A stretch of 8,073 bases of DNA. Source: SIG565 sp964607025. GTDB taxonomy: Bacteria; Bacillota; Clostridia; Oscillospirales; Acutalibacteraceae. This document shows positions 1 through 4,747 of the stretch, piece after piece. Position numbers and translations under genes: made by a program. The first letter of the stretch is position 1; every line of letters starts with the position of its first letter. A model generated the notes under the pieces. The model worked only from the letters and a program-made list of their open reading frames with translations. It was not told the origin of the DNA and made no database searches. The stretch covers positions 1-8,073 of the forward strand of contig CAZSIL010000041.1 of the NCBI GenBank assembly GCA_964607025.1, in the 5' to 3' direction.

Positions 1-1691
1 ACCTGCCGAAGCCCGATGATCAAGGCATCGTGGTAGGATGCAATTCATCTGCAACAGGTACGACCGCACTGGTAGACACCGGCGACGTTCATGCACTTAT
101 GATCGGTGCTGCCGGCGTCGGTAAGACGGCATACTTCCTGTATCCCAACCTTGAATATGCTTGTGCTTCGGGAATGAGTTTCATCACTTCCGACACCAAG
201 GGCGACCTGTACCGACACTACGGCAAGATTGCAAAGGAACACTATGGATACAACGTCGCAGTCATTGACCTGCGTAACCCCACAAAGTCAGACGGAAACA
301 ATCTGCTCCACCTTGTGAACAAGTATATGGATTTGTGGAAAGCAGAACCCGACAACCTCGCCTACAAAGCGAAAGCAGAAAAGTATGCTAAGATCATATC
401 CAAGACCATCATCATGTCCGGTATGGACGGAGCATCCTTCGGACAAAACGCATTCTTCTACGATGCAGCGGAAGGCTTGCTGACCGCATCCATCCTTATG
501 GTAGCGGAATTCTGTCCACCCGAAACAAGACACATCGTATCGGTGTTCAAGATTATTCAGGACTTGCTGGCACCAAGCGGAGTACCCGGTAAAACCCAGT
601 TTCAACTGCTTGTGGGAAGATTGCCCGAAGAGCATAAGGCTCGTTGGTTTGCAGGTGCAGCATTGAACACATCTGAACACGCAATGTCCTCTGTTATGTC
701 CACAGCACTATCCCGTCTGAACGCCTTCCTTGACTCCGAGTTGGAACAGATCCTCTGCTTCGATACTGCCATCGATGCCGAGAAGTTCTGTAGTACGAAA
801 TCTGCCATTTTTATCGTACTTCCCGAGGAAGATACCTCCAAACACTTTATGGTGTCTCTGATCGTTCAGCAGATGTATCGCGAGATACTTGCCGTCGCCG
901 ATGAAAATGATGGCAGACTCAAAAACAGAGTCATGATGTACCTTGACGAGTTCGGTACGATCCCGAAGATCGAAGGTGCAGAGATGATGTTCTCCGCATC
1001 CCGTTCCCGTAGAGTATCTATCGTTGCTATTATTCAGTCCTTTGCACAGCTCCAAAAGAACTACGGCAAGGAAGGCTGTGAAATTATCACCGACAACACG
1101 CAGCTCACGGTGTTCGGCGGTTTTGCTCCCAACAGTGAATCTGCACAGGTGCTGTCCAAGGCTCTCGGTAGCAGAACGGTACAGTCAGGATCCGTGAACC
1201 GAGGTAAGAACGATCCGTCACAGAGCTTGCAGATGATCGAACGAGCCTTGCTCACACCGGACGAGCTGAAATCACTTCCCAAGGGAACCTTCGTCGTAAT
1301 GAAGACAGGCTTTCATCCCATGCAGGTCAAGCTAAAACTCTTCTTCAAATGGGGTATCGTATTCCCGAAGGAGATCTATGTCGCCCTTGATAAGGGCAAC
1401 CGAAAAGTGTCTTATGCAAATAAAGGTGATCTGGAAGCAAAGCTCGTTACGCTTTATCCCACACAGAGCGCAGGAGATATTATGACCGAAGAAGAGCAAA
1501 TCAGACACAAGGCGTTATATCATAACAAATATTTCAAATCAGTTCAGCACAGAAAACCGGGACAAAAAAGCAAAAAAGCTTCAGGTGATAGTATGCCGAT
1601 ATCGCAAGAACACTTTACCGCAGAAGAAAAGGAAATACTGTTTAATTCACAAGGGGTGATTGTTAATGAAAGACTTCGAAACCATATATAA
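1..1691 (+). CDS. Type IV coupling protein, TraG/TraD/VirD4 family (5' partial)
   Basis: This is the motor ATPase that brings relaxase-bound DNA to the conjugative type IV secretion channel at the inner face of the membrane. The frame is open to the left edge (first full codon at 3; residues before the GTG at 30 read LPKPDDQGIV), so that GTG is not the true start and the N-terminal membrane anchor lies outside the window. Walker A (GAAGVGKT) is at 105-128 and Walker B (VMMYLDE) at 930-950, followed by FGTIPKIEG. A later VAIIQSFAQL segment with its Gln is typical of the family. About 562 residues are visible, so most of the ATPase domain is present. The last 60 or so codons are Lys-rich and AT-rich, unlike the GC-balanced body. 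The 3' end overlaps the next gene by 26 bp. The family call is firm; the subfamily is not resolved. Confidence 0.93.
   Translation, partial: LPKPDDQGIVVGCNSSATGTTALVDTGDVHALMIGAAGVGKTAYFLYPNLEYACASGMSFITSDTKGDLYRHYGKIAKEHYGYNVAVIDLRNPTKSDGNNLLHLVNKYMDLWKAEPDNLAYKAKAEKYAKIISKTIIMSGMDGASFGQNAFFYDAAEGLLTASILMVAEFCPPETRHIVSVFKIIQDLLAPSGVPGKTQFQLLVGRLPEEHKARWFAGAALNTSEHAMSSVMSTALSRLNAFLDSELEQILCFDTAIDAEKFCSTKSAIFIVLPEEDTSKHFMVSLIVQQMYREILAVADENDGRLKNRVMMYLDEFGTIPKIEGAEMMFSASRSRRVSIVAIIQSFAQLQKNYGKEGCEIITDNTQLTVFGGFAPNSESAQVLSKALGSRTVQSGSVNRGKNDPSQSLQMIERALLTPDELKSLPKGTFVVMKTGFHPMQVKLKLFFKWGIVFPKEIYVALDKGNRKVSYANKGDLEAKLVTLYPTQSAGDIMTEEEQIRHKALYHNKYFKSVQHRKPGQKSKKASGDSMPISQEHFTAEEKEILFNSQGVIVNERLRNHI
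1651..1658 (+). promoter_or_regulatory. Ribosome binding site of the HTH_36-like gene
   Basis: The purine-rich AAGGGGTG lies 7 bp before the ATG at 1666, inside the end of the coupling-protein gene. It favours this ATG over the in-frame TTG at 1660, which would sit directly against the site. Confidence 0.7.
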
Positions 1692-1920
1692 AGATGATGT
1701 TTCTTCAAAAGCGGTGCTGATATATAGATATTTAAGAGATCGGCAGGGAAGACACGAATACTGCTTTCCATCACATAAGACTATTGCACGCGATAATAAG
1801 TGCAGTGTATCTACCGTTAAACGCGCAATAGCGGAGCTGGTTGTAAAACAGTATATTTCAAAAATAAACCGCCGACGAAAAGACGGCGGTAAAACTTCAA
1901 ATGCGTATGTTTGTAAATGA
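1666..1920 (+). CDS. Small helix-turn-helix protein (HTH_36-like)
   Basis: This 84-residue protein is almost entirely one winged-helix domain. The segment SKAVLIYRYLRDRQ, then CFPSHKTIARDNKCSVSTVKRAI with the recognition helix at STVKRAIAELV, then a basic wing (KINRRRKDGGKTSNAYVCK), matches the HTH_36 pattern found in replication-initiator-like and mobile-element regulators. Family knowledge suggests DNA binding; the target is unknown. The ATG at 1666 is preferred because AAGGGGTG precedes it at good spacing. It overlaps the coupling-protein gene by 26 bp in another frame, so the two are probably translated from one mRNA and this may regulate transfer or maintenance. No + strand terminator was found after the stop. 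The 3' end of the gene carries a hairpin that works better as a terminator for the opposite strand. Confidence 0.82.
   Translation: MKDFETIYKDDVSSKAVLIYRYLRDRQGRHEYCFPSHKTIARDNKCSVSTVKRAIAELVVKQYISKINRRRKDGGKTSNAYVCK
1868..1890 (-). terminator. Intrinsic terminator of the XRE/DUF6514 operon, inside the opposing gene
   Basis: The perfect 7-bp GC-rich stem ACCGCCG/CGGCGGT has a 9-nt loop. Read on the - strand, it is followed at once by TTTATTTTTG, a good U-tract. It lies about 80 bp beyond the stop at 1973. On the + strand it is coding sequence followed by AAAAC, so it should stop only leftward transcription. Confidence 0.68.
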
Positions 1921-1972
1921 ATTTTTATGGACTATCCCATAGATAACAATTGTCTAACATTAACAATAAAAG

Positions 1973-2215
1973 TTAAACTTTGTAATTTGAAAGAAACTCA
2001 TCAATTATTGAATCTAATTCACATACCGGTGTATTGTTGACATTACACTTAATCGCTAATGCTTGGGCGGTAGCAATATCTCCGGTAAGGTCTGTGACAG
2101 TGCGTATTACTATAGGAGGCAGCTCGGTTATATCTAAAACAGCGATGCCGTATCGTACAAACTCCGTATCTCCGAAATAAACATTTTTCACAAGTATATA
2201 TTTATGTGGTATCAT
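1973..2215 (-). CDS. Small DUF6514-like protein
   Basis: This 80-residue soluble protein has no signal peptide or membrane segment. It begins with a short beta-rich stretch (YILVKNVYF, then RYGIAVLDI), followed by a phrase resembling 'xVxDLTxDxxxAxxLxxxCNxxxxPxxxLxxIIDEFL' (VTDLTGDIATAQALAIKCNV, then PVCELDSIIDEFL). That layout matches, from memory, the DUF6514 family of Clostridia, whose function is unknown. The start ATG lies inside the end of the XRE gene (14-bp overlap: ATGATACCACATAA) and has only a weak ribosome binding site, so translation probably depends on coupling to that gene. Cys and Asp/Glu residues are scattered with no catalytic pattern visible. The presence of a gene is more certain than the family name. 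Confidence 0.72.
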   Translation of the reverse strand: MIPHKYILVKNVYFGDTEFVRYGIAVLDITELPPIVIRTVTDLTGDIATAQALAIKCNVNNTPVCELDSIIDEFLSNYKV

Positions 2216-2483
2216 CGTTTTCTAACCAGGCTTCCTCTAACTTTTTTCGAAGAATATCAAACAGGGCTACTTTTTGCGCGTTATCTTCAAGAACATAGAT
2301 GATATATATTATCAGAGTCACCGCACTGCATAAAGAAAGTCCTTTTTCTATATCGGCGTATGAACGGTCGTCCATCGCAAGTTTTTCTGCCATTTTCTTC
2401 TTCGTCCACTTGTTTTTAACACGAGTTTCAGATATCTGTTTGCACAAATGCTCCTTTATCACTATGTGCGCAGTTTTCCTCAT
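2202..2483 (-). CDS. XRE-type helix-turn-helix regulator
   Basis: This 93-residue protein has a Cro/CI-like DNA-binding domain. Residues 11-65 read as helix (KEHLCKQISETRVKNKW), turn, then KKKMAEKLAMDDRSYADIEKG, the standard 'xxMAxxLxxxxxxYxxIExG' core, and a hydrophobic helix LIIYIIYVLED. The tail is charged (RKKLEEAW). The GAGGA ribosome binding site lies 6 nt before the ATG. It probably controls its own operon from the palindrome or promoter just upstream. The DUF6514-like gene overlaps its 3' end by 14 bp, making a two-gene unit that could be a regulator/partner pair. The long hydrophobic helix after the HTH suggests dimerisation rather than a membrane segment. The XRE call is good; the regulated genes are unknown. 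Confidence 0.8.
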   Translation of the reverse strand: MRKTAHIVIKEHLCKQISETRVKNKWTKKKMAEKLAMDDRSYADIEKGLSLCSAVTLIIYIIYVLEDNAQKVALFDILRKKLEEAWLENDDTT

Positions 2484-2485
2484 AT

Positions 2486-2542
2486 TCAGTCCTCAATTTC
2501 TGCTAGCAGACATATTTTACCATTTATTTCGGAACTGTACAT
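2486..2542 (-). CDS. Possible 18-aa leader peptide ORF upstream of the XRE gene
   Basis: The ATG at 2542 opens an 18-codon ORF, MYSSEINGKICLLAEIED, ending in TGA at 2486-2488. GGAGGTG (2549-2555) sits 6 nt before the ATG, the best Shine-Dalgarno in the window. The TGA ends two bases before the XRE ATG (TGA-AT-ATG), an arrangement expected for translational coupling. It could be a leader peptide, a small protein, or a remnant of a longer gene. A promoter predicted at 2514-2541 would start transcription inside it, so both models cannot be fully right. Confidence 0.42.
   Translation of the reverse strand: MYSSEINGKICLLAEIED
2514..2541 (-). promoter_or_regulatory. Candidate promoter of the XRE operon
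   Basis: On the - strand TGTACA (2536-2541, 4 of 6 to consensus) is followed after 16 bp by TAAAAT (2514-2519, 5 of 6). The TAAAAT is preceded by TGG, giving an extended -10. The start would fall near 2507, about 25 nt upstream of the XRE ATG. It competes with the leader-ORF interpretation. Confidence 0.4.
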
Positions 2543-2554
2543 GAGGTGCACCTC
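2543..2554. promoter_or_regulatory. 12-bp perfect palindrome, possible operator
   Basis: GAGGTGCACCTC is its own reverse complement. It abuts the candidate -35 of the XRE operon and overlaps the strong ribosome binding site of the leader ORF. It could be a regulator-binding site, or fold to hide the ribosome binding site. A chance match is possible. Confidence 0.35.
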
Positions 2555-2580
2555 CGGTTTTGCGTAAGATTTTATTCTAA

Positions 2581-2612
2581 ATAAATGCCTCCCAAAAACA
2601 GGAGGCATTTAT
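2581..2612 (-). terminator. Intrinsic terminator after the HEPN-like membrane protein gene
   Basis: A perfect 12-bp stem (ATAAATGCCTCC / GGAGGCATTTAT) with an 8-nt loop lies 55 bp beyond the stop at 2667. Read on the - strand the stem ends in a T-rich run (CATTTATTTAG) and the loop is T-rich. The + strand has no gene needing it and a poorer tail. It should insulate this gene from the XRE operon. Confidence 0.72.
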
Positions 2613-2666
2613 ACGTTATGTTTTTGCAATAGATTATAATGAGAAAATTGATTTATTAAACTATAA

Positions 2667-3563
2667 TCACTTAACGCTTTTAGTTATATTTCTAAATTGC
2701 TTTGATGTAGCCATAAGATCATCTAAGAGATCTTTGCTTATATGGACATTGTTGCCGTGAATGATGTAGTTTCTTACTTCTCTGGCGTTATTTAATTTTG
2801 AGTGTAAATCGGAATCAATCATGCATATAGTCTTAAGATAATCAATACATTTTGTGGAGGTCAATTGATCATCATTAAAATGAATGAAGTTTGCCTTGGC
2901 TATATCCATTACATCCTTTTCCAATTCGTTGTACGCTTTTAAATATTCAGCCGTATATTCTTTTGACGATTCCGCATCTGAAGCAATCTTCATTTTGATA
3001 ATAGCTTGATTGTTTGCTTTGATATATTTGTTGGGATTTGTTACCTTGTAAACAAAAGTCAGTACAGATGCTACGGTCGTTAAGGCAAATATACACATAT
3101 TGCTAAAAACAACATCAACTAACTTAAAATTCAAGAAAGCACTGTCCGTATCTTTGTCAATAACAATATTCCACATGCAGAATGCTATAGTTATGAATAC
3201 AAGTAAACCATTAAATATTAAAATTGCTCTATAAGATAATTTTAGCAGTTTAACAATATCTGATAAGGTTTCGTCTTGCTGAACCTCTCTGTTTAATTTA
3301 TCTTCAAGAAAAACATAAGCCGCAATGGTTATACTATATAGCGTTGCACAAACCTGTGCAAGTGTAGAAGATAAATAAAACAATTGGTCTTCATTTTTAA
3401 TATCAGGTTTGCCAAACAACAAACTAGCTAAAAATGCAAGCAAAATTATGCATGAGAAAAACAAGAACACCCAGGATTTTATTCTCATTTTTGAGAATTT
3501 AGTAAGGTAAAATAAAAATCCTAACAACAAAAAAACTAAGGAAATTATAATAGCATATTTCAT
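2667..3563 (-). CDS. Five-pass membrane protein with C-terminal HEPN-like domain
   Basis: This 298-residue protein has hydrophobic segments at about 3-20, 31-50, 62-86, 112-134 and 148-172. Positive charges after segments 1 and 5 predict N-out/C-in topology. Residues 173-298 form a mostly helical cytosolic domain whose key motif is REVRNYIIHG: Arg264, Asn265 and His269 fit the R-N-x3-H signature of HEPN domains, which act as metal-independent RNases in many toxin and defence proteins. The fold assignment is inference from this motif and its helical setting. The Tyr that follows the motif in HepT proteins is absent. The ATG has AAAAGGA 7 nt upstream. The gene stands alone between a hairpin element and a strong terminator. 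A role as a membrane-tethered RNase effector, for example in phage defence, is plausible but unproven; a structural HEPN lacking activity is the main alternative. Confidence 0.75.
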   Translation of the reverse strand: MKYAIIISLVFLLLGFLFYLTKFSKMRIKSWVFLFFSCIILLAFLASLLFGKPDIKNEDQLFYLSSTLAQVCATLYSITIAAYVFLEDKLNREVQQDETLSDIVKLLKLSYRAILIFNGLLVFITIAFCMWNIVIDKDTDSAFLNFKLVDVVFSNMCIFALTTVASVLTFVYKVTNPNKYIKANNQAIIKMKIASDAESSKEYTAEYLKAYNELEKDVMDIAKANFIHFNDDQLTSTKCIDYLKTICMIDSDLHSKLNNAREVRNYIIHGNNVHISKDLLDDLMATSKQFRNITKSVK

Positions 3564-3570
3564 TCATTTA

Positions 3571-3577
3571 TCCTTTT
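3571..3577 (-). promoter_or_regulatory. Ribosome binding site of the HEPN-like gene
   Basis: AAAAGGA on the - strand lies 7 nt before the ATG at 3563, which supports that start over later in-frame Met codons. Confidence 0.65.
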
Positions 3578-3587
3578 ATTAGATTAA

Positions 3588-3715
3588 GTGGTACTTTTGT
3601 ATCGTGCGGTTGCTGGTTAATAAAAACTGCATTAACCAGCAACTCGTAAGTGTGCCGCATATTCGAGCTCAAAAGCGCGGTAAAATGCTTTTTCAACTTT
3701 TTCTGAAAGTATGTT
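3588..3715 (-). repeat. Intergenic element, possibly a dispersed repeat of gut Clostridia
   Basis: This is the intergenic stretch between the lipoprotein gene and the HEPN-like gene. It contains the perfect 13-bp inverted repeat annotated separately and a GC-richer block (ACCGCGC, GAGCTCGAATATGCGGC) unlike its flanks. Its - strand translation contains KVEKAFYRAFELEYAAHL in one frame and an open run of about 50 codons in another. I recall similar strings from spurious ORFs scattered through gut Clostridia genomes, which would make it a multicopy non-coding repeat. That recollection could not be verified, and the boundaries are approximate. Confidence 0.42.
3609..3643. repeat. Perfect 13-bp inverted repeat (hairpin)
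   Basis: The arms GTTGCTGGTTAAT (3609-3621) and ATTAACCAGCAAC (3631-3643) are exact reverse complements around a 9-nt spacer. No T-run follows on either strand, so it is not a textbook intrinsic terminator. It sits 86 bp beyond the lipoprotein stop and 46 bp before the HEPN-like start, where it could end or stabilise one transcript or attenuate the other. Confidence 0.8.
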
Positions 3716-3728
3716 CGATTTGTGTTGG

Positions 3729-4742
3729 TTATTGATCGCAGAGGTATGCGAAATAATTGTCCATTCTCTCTTCGCTGCCGTCTGAATATACAACCGTAAA
3801 TGAAACTATGTAAACCATACCTACAGCATTATACTCTCTGTGATATAAAGCTTGATTTGTGTCCGATATTTGATAATTTACTATATCAACAACGCCTGGT
3901 TTGTCAGCATAGTATTCTTCAATTCGATCTACGGCACCATAGAGATAATCATCTAATGTGAGTTCCGGAATGTTATCAGGAACACAATCGTGATGATACA
4001 TTCTATAAGGGTTACCGTATTTATCTACGTAGAATTGAATAGATTTAATCTTAAAACTATTTGCGTAACAATCGAAAGATATGATATATGCATCATTCAT
4101 CCAAGGCATAATGTCGGATGTATAACCATCCATATTTTCGCTTGGGAATAAAATGTCTATATATTCCAAGCAAAGATTTTTAATAGTATCGCTGTCAACA
4201 ATTTCAGTTTTGGGGTTCATATATTTTTCTAGTTCGGTTCGCTTTAGATGAAACTTCAAAATTTTCCCCGTTTCTTCATCACAAGTTACTTGGTAATTAC
4301 CATTGCCATATTCAATCCCCATGTACTTGCTGCGAGTGGAATATTCGTTCTGGAAATACGGCATTGTGAACTCAACACCGAAAAAATTGAATGTTTTAGT
4401 TTCTCCAACTCTTGTTTCATCCACATATCTTTGCAATGTAGTATCACTGTCAATTTCATTTAGTTTTGAAATATGATATTCATCCGACGTTGGTCCCACC
4501 GAGTGACCGACCAACACGGGAATAGGGTCGCCTACGAAAACAAGCTCGCTTTCTTCCGGCACGGATTCGTCGCTTTCGTCGGTGGATTCTATGCTTTCAT
4601 CGTCTGTGAACGATATATCTTGTTCGCTGTTCACAGCGCTTGAAACCGACGTACCAAATTGGTTTGTGGGTCTAACTGTGCTGTTACATCCTACTAACGA
4701 TAGTATCAATAATAATGATAATAAAAAGGTAATATTTCTCAT
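3729..4742 (-). CDS. Secreted lipoprotein of unknown family
   Basis: This 337-residue protein begins with a lipoprotein signal peptide: basic MRN, a hydrophobic Leu-rich core, and the lipobox LVGC with Cys19 as the lipidated residue. It is therefore predicted to be anchored on the outer face of the cytoplasmic membrane. Residues 29-67 are an acidic Ser/Glu/Asp linker, then comes a mixed alpha/beta body with many Tyr and Asp residues, ending FTVVYSDGSEERMDNYFAYL. No family was recognised. The ATG is 5 bp after the stop of the large secreted-protein gene, and its GAGGAG ribosome binding site is made from that gene's last codons (encoding Glu-Glu), so the two are probably translationally coupled. 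A role as membrane partner, receptor or inhibitor of the secreted protein is inference from position only. Confidence 0.85.
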   Translation of the reverse strand: MRNITFLLSLLLILSLVGCNSTVRPTNQFGTSVSSAVNSEQDISFTDDESIESTDESDESVPEESELVFVGDPIPVLVGHSVGPTSDEYHISKLNEIDSDTTLQRYVDETRVGETKTFNFFGVEFTMPYFQNEYSTRSKYMGIEYGNGNYQVTCDEETGKILKFHLKRTELEKYMNPKTEIVDSDTIKNLCLEYIDILFPSENMDGYTSDIMPWMNDAYIISFDCYANSFKIKSIQFYVDKYGNPYRMYHHDCVPDNIPELTLDDYLYGAVDRIEEYYADKPGVVDIVNYQISDTNQALYHREYNAVGMVYIVSFTVVYSDGSEERMDNYFAYLCDQ

Positions 4743-4747
4743 TTTCG

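Noticed and set aside
288..1282. Long - strand open frames opposite the coupling-protein gene
   Set aside because: They are shadows of the real gene: Cys/His/Ser-rich translations without domains or plausible ribosome binding sites.
1941..1955. Palindrome ACAATTGT between the two convergent gene ends, considered as an operator or attachment core
   Set aside because: It is short, AT-rich, far from any start codon, and no second copy was noticed elsewhere in the window.
2633..2669. Weak inverted repeat GATTATA/TATAATC at the end of the HEPN-like gene
   Set aside because: It has only 7 AT pairs with a 23-nt loop; the much stronger hairpin at 2581-2612 explains termination.
3574..3715. Open frame of about 50 codons on the - strand between the lipoprotein and HEPN-like genes
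   Set aside because: There is no start codon with a ribosome binding site, it runs back into the lipoprotein gene out of frame, and it spans the inverted repeat; it is more likely non-coding repeat DNA.
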